From Rubinisphaera margarita (GTDB lineage: Bacteria > Planctomycetota > Planctomycetia > Planctomycetales > Planctomycetaceae), in assembly GCF_022267515.1 (NCBI RefSeq), contig NZ_JAKFGB010000005.1, positions 289,725 to 353,724 of the forward strand: a stretch of DNA of 64,000 bases, in the 5' to 3' direction. A program made the translations under genes and the position numbers. Positions 45,301 to 53,423 of the stretch are shown here, in pieces (position 1 is the stretch's first letter; each line of letters begins with the position of its first letter). The notes beneath the pieces were generated by a model. It made no database searches, was not told the DNA's origin, and saw only the letters and a program-made list of their open reading frames with translations.

Positions 45301-47688
45301 GTGCTCCTGAATGGTGCCGCGCGAGAGGCCACTTTGGAACCGAGGTGTCAAACTCGGTCGCCGAACGAATCGTCGAACAGAAAAGAGCACCAATCGCCAA
45401 AGAATGAGAGAACGAGCCGCCTGGACAGCAGGCACCAGTTAGCGAATGTGCACAACAATTCTCCAACAGACAGGAACACCTGTCAATCGCATTCGCCACC
45501 GCTACGGCGAGACGGTCCAGACATCTACGGACGGCTGACCTATCTGCCGGAGGTTGAATCCACCGCAACAGGCAACACAGCCGGAGAGCCGCACTACGCA
45601 TACGGCTACGACGAATTCGGGAATCAGGTCTCAATTACCGACCCGAACGGAAATGTGACGAAGTTCACCTACGACAACCGTAGTCTACAGACAACCCGAA
45701 CCCTGCCGCTCGGCGTCCTCACCACCGGAGATCCTGATGACTTCATCGAACACTTCGAGTACGATGATCGTGGTCGTCTGACGAAGCATACCTCCTTTGA
45801 AGGGATCGTCACCGAAAACGTCTACGACCTGACGACGGGGCGCCTGTCGACGAAGCAGTTCTTTGACAACCAGCAAACTTTGCTCGAAACCTGGACGTAC
45901 AAGATCGACGCCTTTGGGCACGACGTTGGAGTTGTCCAGACCGACCACCGGGGCGGCGGGGATGTCAGTAGGACAGAAGCTCGTCTTTATGACGAGCGAG
46001 GCCGGCTGACGCGCGAGTCGACGCCTGAGGGCATCCTCGGATACCGCTACGACAACCGCGGCCGGCTGATCGAAACTCGTGTCTACGCCTCCACGGCGGA
46101 CCCCGAACTTGATCAGCCAGACCGCGTGATCCGTAGCGAGTATGACGTGCTTGGCCGATTGTTGATGGTTCGTGAGACCATCGGTTCAGACCTCAACGCC
46201 AATGTCACCACCTACGGCTACGACCTGCTCGGCAATCTCGGTCGTATGGTCGCTCCCAATGGCGTGATCACGGTGTATCGCTACGACGGCCTCAACCGGC
46301 TCGATACGCTCACGCATTACCGGCCCGATGCTGACAACGTGAACCTGGCGGACAACCAGGTCGTCGCTTCGTACGACTACGAAGTCCGGCCCGATGGCAA
46401 GCGGACCTCCGTCATCGAGAAGGTCGATGAAGACGGCGATGGCGTTCTCGACTCCGATGAACAGACCGAGATCACCTGGCAGTACGACGAACTCGGTCGC
46501 CTGATCTCGGAAACATTCGAGAACGGCGAGAACCTCGACACGCTCTACCGCTTCGACGCCTACGGCTACGATTTGGTCGGAAACCGCAAGCAGAAAGTCG
46601 AGGATCACGACGGGGATGGCGTTACCGAGAACACGATTTCGTACACCTACGACGCCAACGATCGGCTCGATACGGAAACAAACTCCGACGGCAGTTCGAC
46701 GACCTACGGCTACGACGTCACCCAGCAGACATCAAAGACGGTTCGCAACAGCCTTAGTGAGCCGATCTCCACGGTGATCTTCACCTACGATCCGCAGGGG
46801 CGTCTCGAAACCGCTACGACGACCACGGCCACCCGGATCGAGAAAGTCACGTATGACTATGATGCGGCCGGTTTCCGCATCGCCAGCACACACGAGATCG
46901 ACGCCGACGCGGATGGAATGGTTGACGAGACAAAGATCACCGCCTATCTCGCCGGCGACCGTAACCACACCGGCTACAAGCAAACGATCCGCGAAGTCGA
47001 GACGAGCAACGCAGGAACCTTGAAAACGATCGACTACACCTTCGGTCATGATGAGATCGCTCAGACTGTCTCCACAAAGGACCCCAATGGAAATGTCGTT
47101 TCCAGCGAATCACATGTCTTCGCTCACGATGGTCATGGCTCTGTTCGTGTGTTGCTCGATGCGATGGGTACTCTCGTGGAGTTCTACGCGTTCGATGCCT
47201 ATGGTAACGCCATCGGCTTTGACCAGACTTCTGCCTTGACTTCGCTTAGACACTCTGGAGAGACCTTCGACGTTCGAATAGGTCAGCAGTACTTGCGAGC
47301 CCGCTATTATACCCCAACCGTAGGACGGTTTAATCGTCTCGACCAATTCCAAGGAAATTCGACGGATCCGCAAAGCTTCCACAAATATCTTTACGCACAC
47401 GCAACTCCTATCAACGGAAACGATCCTACAGGACATTCGTTCATATCGACGGTTGCAGTCGGCCTCGGAGTCCGTGCGGTCAAATTTGCTGGCACTGGGG
47501 CCGCGGTCGGCGCTATATTTGGAGCAATTGATGCCTATTTGGGGGGGGGAAGATCCTCGAGAAGGGGCCTTCATGGGAGGCTTAGTCGGAGCCGGAGGTG
47601 GGCTATTGGCAGCCTTTGCTCCAGGGATTGTGCTTTCCAAACCCGCAATGTTGATGGCATTCCTTGCCTCGATAGATGGCGCCTATAG
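45301..47688 (+). CDS. RHS repeat core protein, 5'-truncated
   Basis: The frame of 795 aa has no coding character before about 45530. From IYGRLTYLPE onward it carries typical RHS/YD repeats (YGYDEFGNQVSITDPNGNVTKFTYDN, FEYDDRGRLTKHTSFEG, YRYDGLNRLDTLTHY). It ends with the RHS core signature YLRARYYTPTVGRFNRLDQ and the boundary DPTGHSF near 47435. RHS proteins form a large shell that encloses a C-terminal toxin; the core ends just before it. Here the N-terminal export part, usually over 1000 aa, is missing, so the gene is likely a remnant. The true tip lies in another frame after a nine-G tract (47541-47549); the residues after that tract in this frame are out of register. Confidence 0.85.
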   Translation: MLLNGAAREATLEPRCQTRSPNESSNRKEHQSPKNERTSRLDSRHQLANVHNNSPTDRNTCQSHSPPLRRDGPDIYGRLTYLPEVESTATGNTAGEPHYAYGYDEFGNQVSITDPNGNVTKFTYDNRSLQTTRTLPLGVLTTGDPDDFIEHFEYDDRGRLTKHTSFEGIVTENVYDLTTGRLSTKQFFDNQQTLLETWTYKIDAFGHDVGVVQTDHRGGGDVSRTEARLYDERGRLTRESTPEGILGYRYDNRGRLIETRVYASTADPELDQPDRVIRSEYDVLGRLLMVRETIGSDLNANVTTYGYDLLGNLGRMVAPNGVITVYRYDGLNRLDTLTHYRPDADNVNLADNQVVASYDYEVRPDGKRTSVIEKVDEDGDGVLDSDEQTEITWQYDELGRLISETFENGENLDTLYRFDAYGYDLVGNRKQKVEDHDGDGVTENTISYTYDANDRLDTETNSDGSSTTYGYDVTQQTSKTVRNSLSEPISTVIFTYDPQGRLETATTTTATRIEKVTYDYDAAGFRIASTHEIDADADGMVDETKITAYLAGDRNHTGYKQTIREVETSNAGTLKTIDYTFGHDEIAQTVSTKDPNGNVVSSESHVFAHDGHGSVRVLLDAMGTLVEFYAFDAYGNAIGFDQTSALTSLRHSGETFDVRIGQQYLRARYYTPTVGRFNRLDQFQGNSTDPQSFHKYLYAHATPINGNDPTGHSFISTVAVGLGVRAVKFAGTGAAVGAIFGAIDAYLGGGRSSRRGLHGRLSRSRRWAIGSLCSRDCAFQTRNVDGIPCLDRWRL

Positions 47689-48292
47689 ATCTTTTTCTAA
47701 CGACCACTATTACCAAGGTCTATTTAGATTAGCGACTGCACCCATCGCCTATGGAAAGTTAGCATCTCTCGCAAGGCAAGCTACTATTTTTAACAAGCTA
47801 AAAGGCATTACGGTCGGGATGCGCGGTTGGCTAAAGCAGATTGATGACCTTTTTCGATACGGGCTTCGACGAGGGACCTTGGACAATAGAACCGCCGGTG
47901 CTGCGGAGGTGCAAGTCACGAACAATTCGTCTGGTGGAACCAGCAGTTTTATTGAAGCGGCAATGAGTGGTGACCACAGTGTCCCGGGCATGTCCCCGTC
48001 ACCAGACAGTCCTCGATTGTTCTCACCCAACCAAGGGTCGAATAACGGCCATCCAGAGTACGATGCAGAGGTTAAACTGCTAGAGTCAATTGCGAAGCGG
48101 CTGTGGCCCACTGCTAGCCGAGGCGCAACGACGGATGATTTTAGCGGAAAGGTTTATCTATTCTCTGAGAATAAACCCTGTTCTTCATGCAGTGACGTTG
48201 GAATGGAGGGGATTGTCCAGCAATTTGAAAAAATGTTCAAAGGCGTAAAAGTTGTGGTGGAGTATTCGTATTACTACCCCGGAAATAGGTGA
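47531..48292 (+). CDS. RHS-associated deaminase-like toxin tip
   Basis: 253 aa from ATG 47531 (GGAG six bases upstream); in the intended full-length protein it would continue the RHS core. A hydrophobic glycine-rich stretch (FMGGLVGAGGGLLAAFAPGIVL) is followed by a linker. The C-terminal ~85 residues read HPEYDAEVKLLESIAKRL, then GKVYLFSENKPCSSCSDV and QFEKMFKGVKVVVEY. PCSSC preceded by an acidic DAE motif and followed by this F-x-V pattern resembles the toxin-deaminase (BURPS668_1122-like) tips of polymorphic toxins, which deaminate nucleic acid bases. The first catalytic motif is DAE rather than HAE. Followed after 4 bases by a SUKH-like immunity gene. Confidence 0.65.
   Translation: MPIWGGEDPREGAFMGGLVGAGGGLLAAFAPGIVLSKPAMLMAFLASIDGAYRSFSNDHYYQGLFRLATAPIAYGKLASLARQATIFNKLKGITVGMRGWLKQIDDLFRYGLRRGTLDNRTAGAAEVQVTNNSSGGTSSFIEAAMSGDHSVPGMSPSPDSPRLFSPNQGSNNGHPEYDAEVKLLESIAKRLWPTASRGATTDDFSGKVYLFSENKPCSSCSDVGMEGIVQQFEKMFKGVKVVVEYSYYYPGNR
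47541..47549 (+). repeat. Nine-G tract at the RHS core/toxin junction
   Basis: A run of nine G breaks the frame between the RHS core and the deaminase tip. With eight G, the core reads on as DAYLGGEDPREGAF and continues through the toxin to 48292. The tract is therefore a frameshift point: sequencing error, inactivation, or a slipped-strand on/off switch. Confidence 0.7.
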
Positions 48293-48296
48293 TACG

Positions 48297-48839
48297 GTGG
48301 ATCGTGCCCCATGTAGCGAAGTGATGGAAGATTTGTTCTTTCGAATATTTTCTAGCAAGATATGCATGAAAAGGTATGCTCGCGGCTTCAGTGTCGAAGA
48401 GATCCTTGCGATGGAAGATCTGACGAAAGCACAAATTCCACCGTTATATCAGATTTTTTTGTCGCGGCTCGGGCGATATTCTGCAGCACTGTTCTGCAAC
48501 GGACAGGGTTCGTTTCGAAGCATTGACCGTTACCTTGAAGTGCACAGCCTGATTACTGAGTGCCTGCAAGAGCAGGGAGCCCATGATCTGATCGCCGATG
48601 GAATTGTCCCTATATTTAATGAAAATGGGGATAAATTTTATTTTCTACTATCTTCAGACGGTGCGGTGGACCCGAGAGTATTTGAATTCAGTGACATTGA
48701 AGGTCGTGGACCAAGAAGTACGGGGGTGAAATATACAAGCTGGCTAGGGGAGCGGGTCGCGGAGTCGATGGAGTGTATGAAGTATTGGAAATGGTACCAG
48801 GTTATTGATTACCACTTGTGGCTGAAAGAGTACAGATAA
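48297..48839 (+). CDS. SUKH (SMI1/KNR4)-like immunity protein
   Basis: 180 aa from GTG 48297 (AGGTGAT upstream; ATG 48324 is the alternative), 4 bases after the toxin stop. The pattern YARGFSVEEILAMEDLTKAQIPPLYQIFLSRLG, with a later DKFYFLLSSDGAVDPRVFEF and a C-terminal helix WLGERVAESM, fits the SUKH superfamily, the commonest immunity family for RHS/CDI toxins including deaminases. It would bind and neutralise the upstream toxin in the cytosol. Base composition is lower in GC than the RHS core. Family match is by eye. An IS left end begins 88 bases after the stop. Confidence 0.7.
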   Translation: MDRAPCSEVMEDLFFRIFSSKICMKRYARGFSVEEILAMEDLTKAQIPPLYQIFLSRLGRYSAALFCNGQGSFRSIDRYLEVHSLITECLQEQGAHDLIADGIVPIFNENGDKFYFLLSSDGAVDPRVFEFSDIEGRGPRSTGVKYTSWLGERVAESMECMKYWKWYQVIDYHLWLKEYR

Positions 48840-48926
48840 AGGTGTCCCCCAATTGCATTCTTGGCTGTACTGATTCGCGTTTGAACGCAAGATTGGCCAA
48901 TGTGTGTTTTGGCATCATTTCTATAA

Positions 48927-48989
48927 CCAGTTTCACAACGCGTTCTAAGTGAACATCGTTCGGACACGGCGTGTGCATCTCGCTCCGGC
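48927..48989 (+). mobile_element. Left-end fragment of IS5-like element (IS-B)
   Basis: CCAGTTTCACAAC at 48927, then a stretch ending GTGTGCATCTCGCTCCGGC, is nearly identical to the left end at 54179 and related to that at 52086. Homology stops near 48989, just before the complete IS at 49005. Only about 63 bases remain; no transposase. Confidence 0.8.
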
Positions 48990-49004
48990 GGGACATAACG
49001 CTGA

Positions 49005-49917
49005 GAAGCAGTCTTCTAATTCGCAATGTGAGCAAAAATGGGGTACGACTCCAGAAATGGAATTTCGTTTCAGGAAGGAGTCGCCCCCATGTTCGTTGTC
49101 CCAGTCAGGTATTATCCGTCTGATTTGACCGATAGGCAATGGAAGTTGATCCGAGGATTCCTGCGCCGTCTCAGCAAACGCGGTGCTCCTCGAAAGTACG
49201 ATTATCGCGTCATCATCAATGCCGTGTTCTTTGTGGTCAAAGCAGGGTGCCAGTGGCGGATGCTGCCGCGTGAATTTCCACATTGGAAGGCCGTTTATCA
49301 GCTGTTCTATCGCTGGCGAAATTCCGGTGTCTGGGAGCGGATTCATGACACGCTCCGCATGAAAGTTCGCGACCTCGACGGCAAGCGACCCAAGCCGACC
49401 GCGGCCATCATTGATTCACAAAGTGTGAAAACAACTCACATTGCCGGAGACGAACGAGGCTACGATTCCGGGAAGAAGATCAACGGCCGCAAACGTCACA
49501 TTGTGGTCGATACGCTGGGACTGCTGTTGGCCGTCATTGTCCATCGAGCCAATGAGCAGGACTATAACGGGGCTCCACTGGTGTTGTATTCGTTGTGGGA
49601 AAAGATGAAGTCAATCCAAGTGATCTTCGCTGATACCGTGTACGGGTACAAAGGGCTGCCCGAATTCACCAGGCAGACCCTCGGCATGGCCATCATGATC
49701 GTGAAACGTCCGGTCGATCAACTCAAGGGATGCTTTGAAGTTCAGCCCAAACGATGGATCGTGGAACGCACCTTCGCGTGGATTGGATTGTACAGACGAA
49801 ACAGCAAAGACTACGAAATCAATCCGGAGATCAGTGCCACGATCATCCAGATCACCATGTTTCAAATCATGCTCAACCGCCTCGATCGAACAAAATTATG
49901 AATTAGAAGACTGCTTC
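49005..49917 (+). mobile_element. Complete IS5-family insertion sequence (IS-A), 913 bp
   Basis: Perfect 18-bp terminal inverted repeats start GAAGCAGTCTTCTAATTC (49005-49022) and end at 49900-49917. A TGA triplet on both sides (49002-49004 and 49918-49920) looks like a 3-bp T-N-A target duplication, as produced by some IS5 groups. One transposase gene fills it. It is inserted at the junction between an IS-B left-end fragment and an IS3 orfB fragment, so it landed in pre-existing mobile DNA. Confidence 0.9.
49089..49901 (+). CDS. IS5-family transposase
   Basis: 270 aa from ATG 49089 (AGGAAGGAG upstream; the in-frame extension to 49038 covers terminal DNA). It contains the DUF4096-type N-terminus YPSDLTDRQWKLIRGFLRR and the DDE triad: Asp in IIDSQSVKTT, Asp in VIFADTVYGYKG and Glu in RWIVERTFAWIG, followed by RNSKDYE. 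The enzyme cuts and joins the IS ends. The reading frame is intact and the inverted repeats are perfect, so the element may still move. It covers almost the whole IS. Confidence 0.94.
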   Translation: MFVVPVRYYPSDLTDRQWKLIRGFLRRLSKRGAPRKYDYRVIINAVFFVVKAGCQWRMLPREFPHWKAVYQLFYRWRNSGVWERIHDTLRMKVRDLDGKRPKPTAAIIDSQSVKTTHIAGDERGYDSGKKINGRKRHIVVDTLGLLLAVIVHRANEQDYNGAPLVLYSLWEKMKSIQVIFADTVYGYKGLPEFTRQTLGMAIMIVKRPVDQLKGCFEVQPKRWIVERTFAWIGLYRRNSKDYEINPEISATIIQITMFQIMLNRLDRTKL

Positions 49918-50017
49918 TGAGTGCTCCGCGGCTGGCCCACGACCTGGCAGGCCCTTCGCTCGGAAACGCAGAACGATGTTTCCAGCTCCTCCACAGCTCT
50001 CCGCTTCCGGGAAGGGC
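49918..50017 (-). pseudogene. IS3-family OrfB, N-terminal fragment
   Basis: Read on the minus strand, the stretch encodes roughly VSPSRKRRAVEELE then SERRACQVVGQPRST, the usual first ~35 residues of IS3 OrfB, in a different frame from OrfA. The gene stops at IS-A, inserted in the codons for RST-Q. The integrase-like catalytic part is absent from the window, so the element is dead. Confidence 0.65.
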
Positions 50018-50302
50018 TCACCAGTTTCCCTCAGCGATGTGCTTGAGCATGCGGATATCGAGTTGCTGATCAGCAACGATTTCCTTGAGCCGTTTGTTCT
50101 CTTCTTCGAGCTGCTTGAGCCGCTTGGCTTCCTCAGACTTCATGCCGCCGTACTGAGCCCGCCAGCGATGAAAGGTCGCCTCGCTGATCTCCGGCGTCTG
50201 CACAACCGCTGCCAGGTCCTTGCCGGCGTCGAGCATCGCATCAGCATCCCGCAGCTTCTTGACAATCTGTTCCGGCGTATGCCGCTTCCGCTTCTTCGTC
50301 AT
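50018..50302 (-). CDS. IS3-family transposase OrfA
   Basis: 94 aa from ATG 50302 (an upstream in-frame start at 50347 lies in the IS end). It begins MTKKRKRHTPEQIVKKLRDAD, has the helix-turn-helix ISEATFHRWRAQYGGM and a leucine-zipper tail KRLKQLEEENKRLKEIVADQQLDIRMLKH, all standard OrfA (IS407-like) features. OrfA binds the IS ends and is normally joined by -1 frameshifting to OrfB. OrfB here is cut off after ~35 residues by IS-A. This gene is a remnant, and its right end (~50340) adjoins the next orphan toxin tip. Confidence 0.88.
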   Translation of the reverse strand: MTKKRKRHTPEQIVKKLRDADAMLDAGKDLAAVVQTPEISEATFHRWRAQYGGMKSEEAKRLKQLEEENKRLKEIVADQQLDIRMLKHIAEGNW

Positions 50303-50401
50303 CAGAGTCTCCTGTCCTGAAAAGGAGGTCAGACTCTCATACCACATGGATCAGATTTTGGGGAGCATGCCAATCACAATAATGACCCAGCTGCAGGAAC
50401 A

Positions 50402-50923
50402 ACATACGCAAACGCTGGGTTCGCATTAGCCGGTAGCGGGGGAGGGGTCGCTTCAACACTGGTTGGTCGATGGCTACTGGGGAAATATGACAGCTTTCGC
50501 TCGGCGAAAAAGTTGACTCAACGCATTGGGTTGGAGGCATCTCTCTATTCCAGAGGGAACCAACGACATCACTTGAATCAATCTGCAACATTCGACAATA
50601 TCCCAAAGAAAGAGGCAATTTCGATCATACTGGGAGGGAACGCAGCAACCTCGGGCACTCAGCACAATACCGTTCATGACATTCTTGAGAATGATCTGTA
50701 CGATCGATACCGAAAAGGTGGAGATCGATACGGCCACGAAATGACTGTGCGAGAATACAACAACGCACTCAATGCCGCCATGGAGAAAATTGGCGTAAAA
50801 GCCGAGGAGCTCGGTTACGTTATGAATCTCGTTATCGCAGAACAGTTACACTATGGATATACGATGGATAGTGTGATTGATCCTAAGGGAAGAGTTGCGG
50901 GTATTGTCAAGCGTCCTTTTTAA
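50402..50923 (+). CDS. Orphan RHS-type toxin tip, HHLNQ nuclease-like
   Basis: The frame is open from 50321 with no ATG; TTG at 50513 is the only listed start, so this is most likely the separated C-terminal tip of an RHS gene whose core is lost. It runs YANAGFALAGSGGGVASTLVGRW, a glycine-rich linker like the one before the deaminase tip, then RGNQRHHLNQSATF, IPKKEAISIILGGN and GTQHNTVHDILENDL. Repeated His residues (HHLNQ, TQHNTVH) recall the HNH-like nuclease toxins of polymorphic systems (LHH/SHH type). The catalytic assignment is tentative. Two putative immunity genes follow. Confidence 0.5.
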   Translation, partial: TYANAGFALAGSGGGVASTLVGRWLLGKYDSFRSAKKLTQRIGLEASLYSRGNQRHHLNQSATFDNIPKKEAISIILGGNAATSGTQHNTVHDILENDLYDRYRKGGDRYGHEMTVREYNNALNAAMEKIGVKAEELGYVMNLVIAEQLHYGYTMDSVIDPKGRVAGIVKRPF

Positions 50924-50947
50924 TCTATCCGAAAGATTTACTAAGCC

Positions 50948-51448
50948 ATGAAGGAAAGAACTAGGCATTTCATAGAACGTATTAGACAGGCTACTTGGTT
51001 CTCAAATGTCGAACTACCAGTTACGCATGAAGGCCGATTTATTGATGATATTGTTGTAGCTTCGTATGGCCATGCTTTTGATCTATTTAATAGCCAAGAT
51101 TTTGAAGAGATGTGCCAGTTCATGAGGAGGCCAATCACTAAAGGGAAGAATAAAGATTTGGGCTCACGTCTGGTTCTTGAGTGGGGTGATTGTGTCAATG
51201 CAATTAGGCCGGTCGTTGAGACTCTGGTGCAACAAAAGCTAACTCAAGCCGACATCTGTCCGCGAAGGATGTTCAAGTCAAGCTGCGATGGATTTAACTG
51301 GCAAATTGTCCTCGGGACATGCTGTGTGGAATTCAGCGAGTTTCCCATGCCAACGTTTTACACCAATTGGTGCGACATTCTGATCGACGGTCACTTTGCT
51401 TGCTATTGGGACGGGGATACTGAAGAAGGTCAGTTTGTCGTAATTTGA
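50948..51448 (+). CDS. Putative immunity protein 1, family unknown
   Basis: 166 aa, ATG 50948, 25 bases after the toxin-tip stop. No named family recognised. The N-terminal half is helical and charged (HFIERIRQATWF, DFEEMCQFMRRPITKGKN). The C-terminus ends with TNWCDILIDGHFACYWDGDTEEGQFVV. That last block is repeated, with changes, at the end of the next protein (VWCDWLRRGHFACFWDGD), so the two are paralogues at least over this module. Position directly behind a toxin tip and low GC suggest an immunity role. Its stop overlaps the next reading frame, so they are co-transcribed. Confidence 0.55.
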   Translation: MKERTRHFIERIRQATWFSNVELPVTHEGRFIDDIVVASYGHAFDLFNSQDFEEMCQFMRRPITKGKNKDLGSRLVLEWGDCVNAIRPVVETLVQQKLTQADICPRRMFKSSCDGFNWQIVLGTCCVEFSEFPMPTFYTNWCDILIDGHFACYWDGDTEEGQFVVI

Positions 51449-51459
51449 ATAGGAAAATC

Positions 51460-51984
51460 ATGCCAGACATAATCGGAACTGATTTACCCCGATTCGCACA
51501 AATCCTGCTTTCAGTGAAATGGTTTGCACACTCGCACGAAATCCCAGAAGACGCGAAATCCGATCTAGTATCCGGGATTGGCGAAGCGATTCATGCCTTT
51601 GGTCAACAAAGCGAGCAAAATGCGTCTCGGACGATTGCCGAACGATTTTCTCAGGACTTGAGCCGAAAATGTAATTTTACGACCGAAGAAATTGGCGGCG
51701 TTTTCGTTGCCTTCGACCTCCAATGGGAACCGGCATTTCGAAAGAAAATCCGCAGTTCGATTCCGATGTCTCTCCACACGAAGAGTGTATCCGATGAATT
51801 CATCTTTCGCCTGCGACATGGATTGCTCGCCGACGTGTTCACTGACGTAGCGTCGGGAACCTTCTTCCGAGTGTGGTGTGACTGGCTCCGGCGGGGCCAC
51901 TTCGCCTGCTTTTGGGATGGCGATCTGGACGATCCCATGTTCGATGACGTGTTCGTCCTGATGAATGAGTATCGGCAGGCTTAA
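51460..51984 (+). CDS. Putative immunity protein 2, paralogue of the previous gene
   Basis: 174 aa from ATG 51460 (AGGA five bases upstream; the in-frame TTG at 51445 overlaps the previous stop). It starts MPDIIGTDLPRFAQILLSVKWFAH, is helical and acidic, and ends with FRVWCDWLRRGHFACFWDGDLDDPMFDDVFVLM. The shared motif WCD.L..GHFAC.WDGD with the preceding protein points to gene duplication. I cannot name the family. It is followed after 102 bases by an IS-B element. A tandem pair of immunity genes after one toxin tip is common in polymorphic toxin loci; that is the basis for the call. Confidence 0.55.
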   Translation: MPDIIGTDLPRFAQILLSVKWFAHSHEIPEDAKSDLVSGIGEAIHAFGQQSEQNASRTIAERFSQDLSRKCNFTTEEIGGVFVAFDLQWEPAFRKKIRSSIPMSLHTKSVSDEFIFRLRHGLLADVFTDVASGTFFRVWCDWLRRGHFACFWDGDLDDPMFDDVFVLMNEYRQA

Positions 51985-52085
51985 TAACGTACTGGCTCTC
52001 CTTTTTGACGTACGAACGATGTCAATTCTTCCTTAGGTTATCGACTCGATTCCGATTTCCGGCACAACTGATTCCTAAGCCTTGA

Positions 52086-52972
52086 ACAGTTTCAGAACCT
52101 GTTCGCAGTGAGCATCGAACGGGTACGGCACGTCCATTTCACCCCGACAGAAAGACGTTTACACATATTGCCAGGGTTCTGTTCCCAAGCAGGATCCTGG
52201 ATGGATTCGACCCCGTTTCTCAGTGATGAAGGTTTCTTCCCCAATCAGCCCGTCTCCGTCAAATGCGGTCGGCCGGAACGGGACAATCTCCAGTGTTTTG
52301 AAGGGTTTCTCTAGGTGCTGGCCACCGGAGCCCGCTGGAAAGATTTGCTATCTCATTATTTTTGTTACACAACCTGCTGGAGACGGTTCAAACAATGGAC
52401 CGAGTTAGGTGCCTTCTCCCGGCGTGGACGTCGATTCTGGAGTTGTGTCGCCAGATCGAGGGACTCGATACAACTCTCTTGGGTGACGCCACATTTTGTG
52501 CTGCGAAAAAAGGGGCCTGAAGGTTGGCAAAACCATGAGCGGCAAAGGCTCCAACGTCATGCTGCTCACCGATGCTCATGGTCAGCCGGTGGGCCTGCAG
52601 TCCCACAGTGCTTCTCCGCATGATGTCAATCTGATCGAACGATTGCTCCAAGACTCGCTCCGCTGGGTGATTCGAGCCCGACGGTTCGTCTACGACACGG
52701 CCGCCGATTCCGCTCGTCTGCGGCGTCGGGTCTGGCTCTACGGACCTCGCCTCATTGCTACCTACCGGCGACGGAGAAACGAGAAGCACGCTCGCCGACT
52801 CAACTCCCGTGACCAACGCTTCTACGATCTTCGCTACCGAATCGAACGGACATTTGCCTGGCTGAGCCATTACCGCAGGCTGAACGTCCGCTGGGAATAC
52901 CACGCTCACCTGTTTGAAGGCTTCTGGCAACTCGCCTGTCTGTTCACTATCCTGAAGCGGTTGTGAAACTGG
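52086..52972 (+). mobile_element. IS5-like element IS-B, copy 1, degenerate transposase
   Basis: The ends are ACAGTTTCAGAAC at 52086 and the inverted GTGAAACTGG ending at 52972, 887 bp. The transposase is broken: relative to copy 2 it has a deletion near 52225, an in-frame stop near 52314 and a one-base deletion near 52415. The C-terminal part (52496-52966) is open and ends with the DDE Glu in RIERTFAWLSHYRR. The slippery GCGAAAAAAGGGG (52500-52512) marks the normal frameshift point. Right after it starts the JAB-like toxin tip. No intact target duplication seen. Confidence 0.85.
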
Positions 52973-53015
52973 TTCTAGTTCTACTAGGCTATTATTAAGC
53001 CACATTCTGACGAAA

Positions 53016-53423
53016 GTGCAATTTAACTGGTTCGGAAAGACCGACTTCAAGAGATCCAAGAACCTAGCAGATCTGCGAGTGAAAATGGCGGAGTTGACGG
53101 CTTCGCTAAACAGAGAAGTGGGGTTGTTTCTTCTACCGGATGGGACGAAGATGTTACGTATTGGTGAGGTTCGTAAGGTTACTCCACCTCTTGGGTCAAA
53201 GGCAATTGCGCACACCCATACATCTGGACTCCTCATTCTTTCGGACGCAGATATTCGTGTTATTACCAAACAAGAGCAGCACGAGACATTTATTATAGCT
53301 CCCGACGGTGCAATGGTATTGTGGAGGCGGACTGGAAAAGAAGCCGTAAATTTAGATGATGTGGACGGTGGGCTATCTGCTTTTGCGCACGAAATCGTGC
53401 ATAAAGGAGAGAGAAATGACTAA
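53016..53423 (+). CDS. Orphan JAB/JAMM-like toxin tip
   Basis: 135 aa from GTG 53016, 43 bases after the right end of IS-B copy 1. It has no RHS core in front, so it is probably a separated toxin tip. The metalloprotease pattern is readable: an upstream Glu in NREVGLFLLPDG (~residue 36), then HTHTSGLLILSDAD (H-x-H-x7-S-x2-D, ~residues 66-79), the JAMM zinc motif. JAB-domain tips occur in polymorphic toxin systems. The body is short for a full MPN domain, so activity is uncertain. Its stop overlaps the following gene's start by 8 bases, the layout of a toxin-immunity pair. Confidence 0.6.
   Translation: MQFNWFGKTDFKRSKNLADLRVKMAELTASLNREVGLFLLPDGTKMLRIGEVRKVTPPLGSKAIAHTHTSGLLILSDADIRVITKQEQHETFIIAPDGAMVLWRRTGKEAVNLDDVDGGLSAFAHEIVHKGERND

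Noticed and set aside
45301..45530. N-terminal part of the RHS protein
   Set aside because: The residues before GRLTYLPE have no YD repeats or signal and overlap the promoter side of the divergent XRE-type gene; they appear to be non-coding read-through.
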